NCBI GenBank assembly: GCA_035772405.1
Contig: JAYKKM010000121.1
Coordinates: 1,336,001 to 1,400,000, forward strand
Direction: 5' to 3'
DNA length: 64,000 bases
Source: Chrysogorgia sp. JL179-B06
Lineage: Eukaryota; Cnidaria; Anthozoa; Scleralcyonacea; Chrysogorgiidae
Shown here: positions 1-11,669 of the stretch, piece after piece
Layout of the letters: every line of letters starts with the position of its first letter
Position numbering within the stretch: the stretch's first letter is position 1
Notes under the pieces: model-generated
Told to the model about the DNA's origin: nothing
Database searches by the model: none
The model's input: only the letters and a program-made list of their open reading frames with translations
Made by a program: the position numbers and the translations under genes

Positions 1-3000
1 GCATTTTGATGTTTTTTTCACTGGAAACAGTTTGCGGCTTGATGAAAACTGCGCTATGACTCATCCTGCGCTCAGCTGAATTAACATAGAAAGAAGACAC
101 AAAAGAATACATTTTTGATGTTTTTTTCACTGGAAACAGTTTGCGCCTTGATGAACACTGCGCCATGACTTATCCTGCACTCGGCTGAGTTAACACAGAA
201 AGAAGACAAAATAATGCATTTTGATGAGTTTTTTTACTGCAAACAGTTTGCGGCTTGATGAAAATTGCGCTATGACTCTTACTGCGCTCAGCTGAGTTAA
301 CACAGAAAGAAGACACAAAATAATGATTTATGTTTTTTTTTCACTGGAAACAGTTTGCGGCCTGATGAAAACTGCGGTCGGCTGAGTTAACACAGAAAGA
401 AGACAGAAAATAATGCATTTTGATGGTTTTTTCACTGGAAACAGTTTGTGGCTTGATGAAAACTGTGCTATGACTTATCCTGCACTCGCTGAGTTAACAC
501 AGAAAGAAGACAAAAGAATGAGTTTTTTTACTGCAAACAGTTTGCGGCGTGATGAAAATTGCGCTATGACTCTTACTGCGCTCAGCTGAGTTAACACAGA
601 AAGAAGACACAAAATAATGATTTATGTTTTTTTCACTGGAAACAGTTTGCGACCTGATGAAAACTGCGGTTGGCTGAGTTAACACAGAAAGAAGACAGAA
701 AAGAATGCATTTTGATGGTTTTTTTCACTGCAAACAGTTTGCGGCTTGATGAAAATTGCGCTGACTCTTACTGCGCTCAGCTGAGTTAACACAGAAAGAA
801 GCCACAAAATAATGATTCATGTTTTTTTCACTGGAAACAGTTTGCGGTCGGCTGAGTTAACACAGAAAGAAGACAGAAAAGAATGCATTTTGATGTTTTT
901 TTCACTGGAAACAGTTTGCGGCTTGATGAACACTGCGCCATGACTTATCCTGCGCTCGGCTGAGTTAACACAGAAAGAATCCATTTTGATGTTTTTTTCA
1001 CTGGAAACAGTTTGTGGCTTGATGAAAACTGCGCTATGACTCATCCTGTGCTCAGCTGAATTAACATAGAAAGAAGACACAAAAGAATACATTTTTGATG
1101 TTTTTTTCACTGGAAACAGTTTGTGGCCTGATGAAAACTGTGCTATGACTTATCCTGCACTCGCTGAGTTAACACAGAAAGAAGACAGAAAAGAATGCAT
1201 TTTGATGGTTTTTTCACTGCAAACAGTTTGCGGCTTGATGAAAATTGCGCTATGACTCTTACTGCGCTCAGCTGAGTTAACACAGAAAGAAGACACAAAA
1301 TAATGATTTATGTTTTTTTCACTGGAAACAGTTTGCGGCCTGATGAAAACTGCGGTCGGCTGAGTTAACACAGAAAGAAGACAGAAAAGAATGCATTTTG
1401 ATATTTTTTCACTGGAAACAGTTTCCAGCTTGATGAAAACTGCGCTATCACTCATCCTGCGCTCAGCTGAATTAACATAGAAAGAAGACACAAAAGAATA
1501 CATTTTTGATGTTTTTTTCACTGGAAACAGTTTGCGCCTTGATGAACACTGCGCCATGACTTATCCTGCACTCGGCTGAGTTAACACAGAAAGAAGACAA
1601 AATAATGCATTTTGATGAGTTTTTTTACTGCAAACAGTTTGCGGCTTGATGAAAATTGCGCTATGACTCTTACTGCGCTCAGCTGAGTTAACACAGAAAT
1701 TAGACACTAAATAATGATTTATGTTTTTTTCACTGGAAACAGTTTGCGGCCTGATGAAAACTGCAGTCGGCTGAGTTAACACAGAAAGAAGACAGAAAAG
1801 AATGCATTTTGACGTTTTTTTCACTGGAAACAGTTTGCGGCTTGATGAAAACTGCGCTATGACTCATCCTGCGCTCAGCTGAATTAACATAGAAAGAAGA
1901 CACAAAAGAATACATTTTTGATGTTTTTTTCACTGGAAACAGTTTGCGCCTTGATGAACACTGCGCCATGACTTATCCTGCACTCGGCTGAGTTAACACA
2001 GAAAGAAGACAAAATAATGCATTTTGATGAGTTTTTTTACTGCAAACAGTTTGCGGCTTGATGAAAATTGCGCTATGACTCTTACTGCGCTCAGCTGAGT
2101 TAACACAGAAAGAAGACACAAAATAATGATTTATGTTTTTTTTCACTGGAAACAGTTTGCGGCCTGATGAAAACTGCGGTCGGCTGAGTTAACACAGAAA
2201 GAAGACAGAAAAGAATGCATTTTGATGGTTTTTTCACTGGAAACAGTTTGTGGCTTGATGAAAACTGTGCTATGACTTATCCTGCACTCGCTGAGTTAAC
2301 ACAGAAAGAAGACAAAAGAATGAGTTTTTTTACTGCAAACAGTTTGCGGCGTGATGAAAATTGCGCTATGACTCTTACTGCGCTCAGCTGAGTTAACACA
2401 GAAAGAAGACACAAAATAATGATTTATGTTTTTTTCACTGGAAACAGTTTGCGGCCTGATGAAAACTGCGGTCAGCTGAGTTAACACAGAAAGAAGACAG
2501 AAAAGAATACATTTTGATTAGTTTTTTTACTGCAAACAGTTTGCGGCTTGATGAAAATTGCGCTATGACTCTTACTGCGCTCAGCTGAGTTAACACAGAA
2601 AGAAGACACAAAATAATGATTTATGTTTTTTTCACTGGAAACAGTTTGCGACCTGATGAAAACTGCGGTTGGCTGAGTTAACACAGAAAGAAGACAAAAG
2701 AATGAGTTTTTTTACTGCAAACAGTTTGCGGCGTGATGAAAATTGCGCTATGACTCTTACTGCGCTCAGCTGAGTTAACACAGAAAGAAGACACAAAATA
2801 ATGATTTATGTTTTTTTCACTGGAAACAGTTTGCGACCTGATGAAAACTGCGGTTGGCTGAGTTAACACAGAAAGAAGACAGAAAAGAATGCATTTTGAT
2901 GGTTTTTTCACTGCAAACAGTTTGCGGCTTGATGAAAATTGCGCTGACTCTTACTGCGCTCAGCTGAGTTAACACAGAAAGAAGCCACAAAATAATGATT

Positions 3001-6000
3001 CATGTTTTTTTCACTGGAAACAGTTTGCGGTCGGCTGAGTTAACACAGAAAGAAGACAGAAAAGAATGCATTTTGATGTTTTTTTTACTGGAAACAGTTT
3101 GCGGCTTGATGAACACTGCGCCATGACTTATCCTGCGCTCGGCTGAGTTAACACAGAAAGAAGACACAAAAGAATGCATTTTGATGTTTTTTTCACTGGA
3201 AACAGTTTGTGGCTTGATGAAAACTGCGCTATGACTCATCCTGTGCTCAGCTGAATTAACATAGAAAGAAGACACAAAAGAATACATTTTTGATGTTTTT
3301 TTCACTGGAAACAGTTTGTGGCCTGATGAAAACTGTGCTATGACTTATCCTGCACTCGCTGAGTTAACACAGAAAGAAGACAGAAAAGAATGCATTTTGA
3401 TGGTTTTTTCACTGCAAACAGTTTGCGGCTTGATGAAAATTGCGCTATGACTCTTACTGCGCTCAGCTGAGTTAACACAGAAAGAAGACACAAAATAATG
3501 ATTTATGTTTTTTTCACTGGAAACAGTTTGCGGCCTGATGAAAACTGCGGTCAGCTGAGTTAACACAGAAAGAAGACAGAAAAGAATACATTTTGATTAG
3601 TTTTTTTACTGCAAACAGTTTGCGGCTTGATGAAAATTGCGCTATGACTCTTACTGCGCTCAGCTGAGTTAACACAGAAAGAAGACACAAAATAATGATT
3701 TATGTTTTTTTCACTGGAAACAGTTTGCGACCTGATGAAAACTGCGGTCGGCTGAGTTAACACAGAAAGAAGACAGAAAAGAATGCATTTTGATGTTTTT
3801 TTTCACTGGAAACAGTTTGCGGCTTGATGAACACTGCGCTATGACTTATCCTGCGCTCGGCTGAGTTAACACAGAAAGAAGACACAAAAGAATGCATTTT
3901 GATGGTTTTTTCACTGCAAACAGTTTGCGGCTTGATGAAAATTGCGCTGACTCTTACTGCGCTCAGCTGAGTTAACACAGAAAGAAGCCACAAAATAATG
4001 ATTCATGTTTTTTTCACTGGAAACAGTTTGCGGTCGGCTGAGTTAACACAGAAAGAAGACAGAAAAGAATGCATTTTGATGTTTTTTTCACTGGAAACAG
4101 TTTGCGGCTTGATGAACACTGCGCCATGACTTATCCTGCGCTCGGCTGAGTTAACACAGAAAGAAGACACAAAAGAATGCATTTTGATGTTTTTTTTCAC
4201 TGGAAACAGTTTGTGGCTTGATGAAAACTGCGCTATGACTCATCCTGTGCTCAGCTGAATTAACATAGAAAGAAGACACAAAAGAATACATTTTTGATGT
4301 TTTTTTCACTGGAAACAGTTTGCGGCCTGATGAAAACTGTGCTATGACTTATCCTGCACTCGCTGAGTTAACACAGAAAGAAGACAGAAAAGAATGCATT
4401 TTGATGGTTTTTTCACTGCAAACAGTTTGCGGCTTGATGAAAATTGCGCTATGACTCTTACTGCGCTCAGCTGAGTTAACACAGAAAGAAGACACAAAAT
4501 AATGATTTATGTTTTTTTTCACTGGAAACAGTTTGCGGCCTGATGAAAACTGCGGTCGGCTGAGTTAACACAGAAAGAAGACAGAAAAGAATGCATTTTG
4601 ATGTTTTTTTCACTGGAAACAGTTTGCGGCTTGATGAAAACTGCGCTATGACTCATCCTGCGCTCAGCTGAATTAACATAGAAAGAAGACACAAAAGAAT
4701 ACATTTTTGATGTTTTTTTCACTGGAAACAGTTTGCGGCTTGATGAAAACTGTGCTATGACTTATCCTGCACTCGGCTGAGTTAACACAGAAAGAAGACA
4801 AAAGAATGCATTTTGATGAGTTTTTTTACTGCAAACAGTTTGCGGCTTGATGAAAATTGCGCTATGACTCTTACTGCGCTCAGCTGAGTTAACACAGAAA
4901 GAAGACACAAAATAATGATTTATGTTTTTTTTCACTGGAAACAGTTTGCGGCCTGATGAAAACTGCGGTCGGCTGAGTTAAGACAGAAAGAAGACAGAAA
5001 AGAATGCATTTTGATGGTTTTTTCACTGGAAACAGTTTGTGGCTTGATGAAAACTGTGCTATGACTTATCCTGCACTCGCTGAGTTAACACAGAAAGAAG
5101 ACAAAAGAATGAGTTTTTTTACTGCAAACAGTTTGCGGCATGATGAAAATTGCGCTATGACTCTTACTGCGCTCAGCTGAGTTAACACAGAAAGAAGACA
5201 CAAAATAATGATTTATGTTTTTTTCACTGGAAACAGTTTGCGGCCTGATGAAAACTGCGGTCAGCTGAGTTAACACAGAAAGAAGACAGAAAAGAATACA
5301 TTTTGTTTAGTTTTTTTACTGCAAACAGTTTGCGGCTTGATGAAAATTGCGCTATGACTCTTACTGCGCTCAGCTGAGTTAACACAGAAAGAAGACACAA
5401 AATAATGATTTATGTTTTTTTCACTGGAAACAGTTTGCGGCCTGATGAAAACTGCGGTCGGCTGAGTTAACACAGAAAGAAGACAGAAAAGAATGCATTT
5501 TGATGTTTTTTTCACTGGAAACAGTTTGCGGCTTGATGAAAACTGCGCTATGACTCATCCTGTGCTCAGCTGAGTTAACACAGAAAGAAGACACAAAATA
5601 ATGCATTTTGATGGTTTTTTCACTGCAAACGGTTTTCAGCTTGATGAAAACTGTGCTATAACTCATCCTGCTCTCGGCTGAGTTAATGCAGAAAGAAGAC
5701 AAAAGAATGCATTTATGTTTTTTCACTGGAAACAGTTTGCGGCTTGATGAAAACTGCGCTATGACTCATCCTGTGCTCAGCTGAGTTAACACAGAAATCA
5801 GACACAAAAGAATGCTTTTTTTTTTACTGGAAACAGTTTGCGGCTTGATGAAAACTGCGCTATGACTTATCCTGCGCTTGGCCGAGTTAATACAGAAAGA
5901 AGACACTGGAAACAGTTTGCGGCATGATCAAAACTGTGCTATGACTTATGCTGCGCTTGGCTGAGCTAACACAGAAAGAAGACATGAAAGAATGCATTTT

Positions 6001-6650
6001 TGATGTTTTTTCACTGGAAACAGTTTGCGGCTTGATGAAAACTGCGCTATCACTTATCCTGCGCTTGGCTGACCTAACACAGAAAGAAGACACATAAGAA
6101 TGCATTTTTGATGTTTTTTCACTGGAAACAGTTTGCGGCTTGATGAAAACTGCGCTATGACTTATCCTGCGCTTGGCCGAGTTAATACAGAAAGAAGACA
6201 CTGGAAACAGTTTGCGGCATGATCAAAACGGTGCTATGACTTATCTTGCGCTTGGCTGAGCTAACACAGAAAGAAGACATGAAAGAATGCATTTTTGATG
6301 TTTTTTCACTGGAAACAGTTTGCGGCTTGATGAAAACTGCGCTATCACTTATCCTGCGCTTGGCTGACCTAACACAGAAAGAAGACACATAAGAATGCAT
6401 TTTTGATGTTTTTTCACTGGAAACAGTTTGCGGCTTGAGGAAAACTGCGCTATGACTTATCCTGCGCTTGGCTGACCTAACATAGAAAGAAGACATGAAA
6501 CAATGCATCGTTGTTTTTTTCACTGGAAACAGTTTGCGGCTTGATGAAAACTGCGCTATGACTCATCCTGCACTCAGCTGAGTTAACATAGAAAGAAGAC
6601 ACAAAATAATTAATTTGATGTTTTTTCACTGGAAACAGTTTGCAGCTAGC
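1..6650. repeat. satellite array, ~74-109 bp units with higher-order organisation
   Basis: More than 60 tandem units share a core reading cactggaaacagtttgcggc, followed by tgatgaaaactgcgc and ttaacacagaaagaagac. Spacing between successive cores in the first kilobase is 109, 107, 107, 91, 96, 105, 92, 103, 74, 96 and 109 bp, so several length variants alternate; the short ones lack the ctatgactcatcctgcgctc part. Blocks recur in the same variant order (for example around 820-1500 and 3000-3700, about 2.18 kb apart). Each unit has a small inverted repeat, CAGTTT...AAACTG. The minus strand is open over long stretches with a 36-residue period (units near 108 bp), but it lacks start or composition evidence of a gene, so I do not call protein genes here. 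Confidence 0.96.
5830..6425. repeat. ~295-bp higher-order repeat, two copies, at the edge of the satellite
   Basis: A block of three satellite monomers, marked by the variants gccgagttaatacagaaag and ggcatgatcaaaac, occurs at about 5876-6171 and again about 6172-6467, offset 295 bp, with few differences. It is a local duplication inside the distal end of the array. Confidence 0.8.
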
Positions 6651-6651
6651 T

Positions 6652-6936
6652 ACAATCGCGTGCATTAATGTTGAGACACTTCAAATATTTACAGTATTTA
6701 ATACGACACCCATTGGAAATCGGATAGAAAATACAACTTAATTTTATGTTATCCCCTCCCCCCGTTTCAATGTTGCTCGTTAGTAATTGTCAAGTGTTAA
6801 GCACATCAAATATTTACTCAGAATCAACATTGATCAGGGGGAGGGGGGTTGAAATATCAAGTTCTACTTTCAGCTGAACCGTGAAGGCGTGGCTTCCGTT
6901 GGTTAAAGTGTCTCAAGACATTTTGCTCGCGATTGT
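6652..6936. repeat. TIR repeat (MITE-like), copy 1
   Basis: The copy starts ACAATCGCGTGCATTAATG and ends with the near inverse ...GCTCGCGATTGT; about 30 bp at each end pair, including GTTGAGACACTT and AAGTGTCTCAAG. An internal pyrimidine-rich block (cccctccccccg, near 6746) faces a purine-rich block (agggggaggggg, near 6838), so the unit can fold into a long hairpin. It differs from copy 2 only at a few positions in the first 20 bases. Confidence 0.85.
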
Positions 6937-8282
6937 CCGAATTCACTAACACGTATTTTAAACGAATAAAGCATGTTAACCACCGGAATAAGACACGAGA
7001 TAGACAGTAACGGGAGAAAACTTCTTGGTGAACGCGTAATTGGCATAGTTTGTCAATTAGCTATAATTTTATAGTAAATTATGACATTACAAATAAAGCT
7101 GTTAATAGCGTGCGCTATTTGTGAAAAAAAATTACATCAAAGCGGTCACACGTTAATTGGCCGTGCGGGAGGACTGTAAAATTCTTCGTGGCGATTTCGT
7201 ATTGTATAGGCGATAAAATAATTTCAAATATGCCCAAGCGTATTAATTACATTATACAGAACAGGGAAGTCGTACAAGATTTTAATAAATAATAAGCTGA
7301 GAAAAAATATATTCTGTGAACAATAAAACGAATTGTTAGCATTGATATCTCTGTCTCTCTCTGTCTCTCTCTGTTTGTCTTTCTCTCTGTCTGTCTGTCT
7401 CTCTCTATGTCTCTCTTTGTCTCTCTCTATCTCTCTCTGTCTCTCTTTTACATGTATGAAGCTGTTTACTCGAATGTCCCAACGATATACGATATACACT
7501 CAATAAATTAATATATTCAATAGTTTCAACTTTTATTCAAATATAGGTGTATATCGTCAACCGTGTCGGTCATGCTATTCATAGAGCTATATATTTACCG
7601 GGATCTTATGATATGCTCAATAATATTTTTATCAATTATATTAACATTCACAAGTTCTGGACTTGCTCCTTGCGAAGTGTACAAGAAGGTCATCGGCAAA
7701 TTGACTGTTGAAATAAAAGACTTTCCAATGCACCGACATCATCTCAGTCTCTCTTTCGTGAATATCTCCGTTCATAAACCATGGTGATTGGTGTGCTTCC
7801 CGGTGGATAAAATCGGCCTGTCGTTATAAAATACCAGATCTTTCGCTTAGTGGGTTTGGTGGCGCGTAGATGTACAGTTTGTCCCTCGTGCCCAACACGT
7901 GTAAATTAATGCCATACCGAAAACGTACAGATAAGATGTGTCCAGGGGCACAGTTATTGCAACATGACACACGTTCAGTGGTATCTATGTTTTATTTGTT
8001 TTCATGGCTTCGTGTTTATTAACAAAAAACTGAATACGCGAGCTATCAATGCTGCATTGACCTGTTAGAGTTTCACACCATTGCGACCGTGCTCCATTGT
8101 ATGGAAAACGGCGATTACCCCATCTCGGAAAAAGCCGTTAAACGGGTACCAAAATCTTATAAATAATTTTCGCAGTGAAAACACGAGTTCGGATGTTTGG
8201 ACATATCAATGTCTCTAAAATAATAACATAAAATTCAATGAAAAGATTACTAGTTAGTGCAAACAAGACTTTTCGTTTTCAG
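6937..8282. other. unique segment between the two direct repeats
   Basis: This 1346-bp segment lies between the direct repeats. It contains a CT-rich microsatellite and a 74-codon plus-strand open frame at 7563-7787 with a hydrophobic N-terminal half (IICSIIFLSIILTF-like, signal-anchor type). I do not recognise the frame and cannot distinguish it from chance. No TIR transposase, RT or integrase motif is visible. Confidence 0.6.
7348..7450. repeat. CT/GTCT microsatellite
   Basis: About 100 bp of tctctgtctctctctgtctg-type imperfect repeats. The glutamate/arginine-rich minus-strand frame across it is a low-complexity artefact. Confidence 0.95.
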
Positions 8283-8567
8283 ACAATCACGTGCATAAAT
8301 GTTGAGACACTTCAAATATTTACAGTATTTAATACGACACCCATTGGAAATCGGATAGAAAATACAACTTAATTTTATGTTATCCCCTCCCCCCGTTTCA
8401 ATGTTGCTCGTTAGTAATTGTCAAGTGTTAAGCACATCAAATATTTACTCAGAATCAACATTGATCAGGGGGAGGGGGGTTGAAATATCAAGTTCTACTT
8501 TCAGCTGAACCGTGAAGGCGTGGCTTCCGTTGGTTAAAGTGTCTCAAGACATTTTGCTCGCGATTGT
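8283..8567. repeat. TIR repeat (MITE-like), copy 2
   Basis: Same 285-bp unit and orientation as copy 1 (6652-6936), with differences confined to the first 20 bases (ACAATCACGTGCATAAATG). Its right end abuts the resumed satellite. Confidence 0.85.
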
Positions 8568-8990
8568 AGATCAAAACTGCACTATGACTCATCCTGCGCT
8601 CAGCTGACTTAACCCAGAAAGAAGACACAAAATAATGTTTTTTCACTGGAAACAGTTTGTGGCTTGATGAAAAGTGCGCTCTGACTCATCCTGTGCTCAA
8701 CTGAATTAACACAGAAAGAAGACACAAAAGAATGCATTTTGATGTGATTTTTTCACTGGAAACAGTTTGCGGCTTGATGAAAACTGCGCTATGACTCACC
8801 TTGGGCTCGGCTGAGTGAACACAGAAAGAAGACACAAAATAACGCATTTTTTATGTTTTCTTCACTGAAAACAGTCGGCAGGCTGAATTATTGCACAAGA
8901 ATGCAATCTTTTTTTCTCCAGCAAAACAGTTTGCAGCTCAAAATTACTCCATGACTCGTCCTTCGATCAGCTGAGTTAACACAAAGTCAA
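8568..8990. repeat. satellite array, diverged continuation
   Basis: Four or so degraded monomers continue the array beyond the composite insertion, ending near cagctgagttaacacaaag. Divergence is higher than in the main array, as expected at an array edge. The following 240 bp show nothing recognisable. Confidence 0.9.
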
Positions 8991-9228
8991 ATTAAATATT
9001 TATATTAAATTAATAATCATAGTCATCTTAATATAGCTTTATTGCAGTACATGAGTAAGTATTTTTGTCCCGGGCAGTTATATTACATCCGCGGGCAGTG
9101 AGTAGTAGGTGCTATGCAAACAGAAGATATTTGTGTCAATTCCTGACTTATCCAAAATCATTTTGCAATTGTATCTGTTGTCACTGGCTTGTATGGCTGC
9201 TCCTAAGAGGCTTCGTTTTTCCCAAATA

Positions 9229-9600
9229 TACTGTAAACTGCGGAATATAAGACCCCCCTTTTTATAAGCCCATCTATCTACAAACAGAAATTATATGCCG
9301 GTTATAAGCCCCCCCCCGGAATATAAGCCCTCCTCTAAAAATCAACGTTTATCCACCCCCATCTCTTACTAGTAATGTAATCTTACGGAGTTTTGGTATA
9401 ACAGTTTACTCAGTATATCAGCCTGTCTATGCCGGTTTTTGATTATTTTATTTACTTCAATGTTTAGTGTGAGACAAGTTGTGTTTTTGTTGTGAAAGTT
9501 AGGTACTTGATTAATTAAAGACCAGTAAATAAAAAACGTGTATTGATAATGTCGTACGAAATTGTATAAGCCCAGGGCTTATATTCTGCAGTTTACAGTA
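9229..9600. mobile_element. MITE, 372 bp, TA-flanked
   Basis: The left end TACTGTAAACTGCGGAATAT is matched by an inverse copy at the right end (ATATTCTGCAGTTTACAGTA), one mismatch in about 23 bp. Inside, ataagcccccc motifs are repeated. TA at both ends fits a Tc1/mariner-type target duplication. There is no coding capacity. Confidence 0.85.
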
Positions 9601-10300
9601 CTTGAATAACCGTGGAGATACATAACTGTTTATCTGCCGAATATTGATATAGTACCAGATGACCAAAATGTTTTCCAGGTCTTGATGTTTTCAGTAGCTT
9701 GTTAATGTGGAAAACGTACTGCTGGGTTGGATGACTTGCCATGTTCATGGTGCTGATGTCCAATGCGTGAATGGTTTGACAACATTGACCAGAGAGCAAC
9801 GCTATTAACATGGTCATTTTTAGCATGAGGTTGCGGAGGCTTAAATCCTATAATGGATATAGAGTTTTTAGATACTTTAACACTGTAGCTACATCCCAAA
9901 CACTGATATATTGGCAATGATGGTCTTGTTGTGACACCTTTAAGCAATCCATATACAAGAGGAACAACATGAACTAGAGAGAATGGCAAGTTAAATTATG
10001 AGAAGGAAATTATGAAATCCCAAATGGTAGAGAGCAGTAGTGAGCCTTAATGTTTATGAACAAACTAATGAGGTGGTGAGGCTGTCGACATAGAATCTGA
10101 ATGCCATGACATTATTAATGATACTGAATGCCATGACATTATTAATGATAAACGCCTGCCATTTGGATTGTCTAAAGTGAACCACAATTCTCCCATGCAA
10201 CAGTGTTTAGATGGACATTCAAACTTGGAACGTTTCCCTATATTGTAAGATATTGATAGAGTTGTTGCAACAAATACTTCAATATCAGTAACCACAACCT
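9601..10300. other. no gene recognised; short tandem duplication
   Basis: No convincing gene is visible. A 28-bp unit (ctgaatgccatgacattatt...) occurs twice in tandem at about 10094-10150. From about 10205 the sequence is homologous to DNA repeated at 11605-11669 and 12743-12935. Confidence 0.55.
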
Positions 10301-11015
10301 CGGCTCCAGTGTTTTTAATTCTTGAAGGAGTGGGTTGTGCAGATACAATTTTGAAGGAACATCAACCATCTAAGGCTCATCCACCAATACTGTTAACAGC
10401 ACCTAGTCATTATTCAAGCCAGCATCGTGTTTAATTTGCAATGCCTAAATTACACTCACAAGGGATGCTGAATGGTGGAACCTCCCATCCAACTGATCAA
10501 TCTATGTGGAAACCAATGACATCGGAAACGTCCAGTATTTAATTACACAACACAACCAACAGCTTCACAAGGTCTCCAGGCAATGCATTTAGCAAGTGCA
10601 GTTTCAGGCCCAAGAGTGCAAGTGACAGGTGCCAGTAAAACTGAAGATTTGGGAAACAGGGAATACAAGAATGACTTCCTTGTAACAGCCCCAAGCACCA
10701 TTGCAATTTGGACAACCATATGAAGATCAAGCATGGCAACCACAGTTACAACTACCTTCCTTACCAAGATTTAAAGCCTCTGAAGCACAGACAAAGGAGC
10801 CTGTGTCAAGGAGTATATACAGTGAAGAGATGGTGAGGGCATTACGTCAAATTGTTTCCATGCTCAAGATCAAGTGCATGCAATTCGATGGAGATCCAAT
10901 AAATTATGATTCATTCATGCATAATTTTGAGACATGCTTAGAGAAGGACAACTCTGACAATTCCAGACATCTGTTTCGAGCCAAATTGTTTTCAAACACT
11001 TTTTTAACTCGGATT
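10300..11015 (+). pseudogene. BEL/Pao gag-like fragment (DUF1759 region)
   Basis: The plus-strand frame 10701-11033 contains IKCMQFDGDPINYDSFMHNF followed by ETCLEKDNSDNSRHLF. This is the pattern of the DUF1759 gag-like domain of BEL/Pao retroelements (a leucine/lysine lead-in, FDGxPxxYxSFxxxFE, then an acidic D-x-RHLF stretch). Upstream DNA from about 10300 encodes glutamine- and serine-rich pieces in shifting frames, as expected for a decayed gag. The domain is cut after the RHLF region, where the foldback element starting near 11022 begins, and its last residues read into that element. No protease, RT or integrase follows. The family call rests on the motif only. Confidence 0.6.
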
Positions 11016-11669
11016 GTATTTGATTGTATTTGAAAGAACGCTGAAATGAATGAAAAATGGCTTTTACATGCCTTTTATATCTTATTGCGTTCTTGAGTTA
11101 CAACGCTTTATGTAATTTGAACTATGACGTCACAAGTGTGACACAGCATGACAACACATCTGAAAATCAGGTATATCTTCAGACTGGTTAAACTAAACTG
11201 GCTCAAACTTGGCACACTTACTCCTTCAACAAAAATAAGCATTGGCAACTCCTTAGTTTCCAGGACACTTTCTTTCTTTAAACTAATTGTTTGTTTTTCA
11301 CCACATAGCAAGCAACTTTTTATGTTTTTACCAGTTGTTATCTTTTCTGTTTAATTATCAATGCATGAAGAAAGTTTAAAACAAAATACATTGTCTACAA
11401 TGACGAAAAATGGAAGATTTCGCTTTTAGACAGAGAGCCTGGGAACTAATCTGTTACCATGGTGACCACATAAGTATCACAACAATGCATGGATTTGTTG
11501 ACGGAGTGAGCCAAGTTCGAGCCAGTTTGGTGTAACCAGTCTGAAGATATACCTGATTTTCAGTTGTGTTGTCATGCTGTGTCACACTTGTGACGTCAAA
11601 CTTGGATTCAAACTTGGAACATTTCCCTATATTGGAAGATATTGATAGAGTTGTTGCAACAAATACTTC

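Larger units (their letters stand above)
6652..8567. mobile_element. composite insertion: two direct 285-bp TIR repeats around 1.35 kb
   Basis: Two near-identical 285-bp repeats (6652-6936 and 8283-8567) in the same orientation bracket 1346 bp of different sequence. The satellite monomer is cut at its cagtttgcagc point on the left and resumes with gatcaaaactgc on the right, so the whole block appears as one insertion into a satellite unit. The outermost ends read TACAATCGCG and CGCGATTGTA, compatible with a TA target duplication. The inner edges of the repeats show no TA. It could be a composite mobilised by its outer ends, or two MITE insertions plus rearrangement. No recognisable transposase lies between. 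Confidence 0.72.

Noticed and set aside
817..3993. Many minus-strand open frames of 60-135 codons in the satellite (VSSFCVNSAERR... repeats)
   Set aside because: They are a by-product of tandem units near 108 bp; frames shift with unit length, there is no consistent start or end, and nothing suggests a gene.
7224..7499. Minus-strand frame rich in ERDKERHRERQTDREKD
   Set aside because: It translates a CT/GTCT microsatellite.
6652..8567. The paired 285-bp repeats as LTRs of a retrotransposon
   Set aside because: The repeats have inverse ends of their own and no TG...CA ends, primer-binding site or polypurine tract, and no pol sequence lies between.
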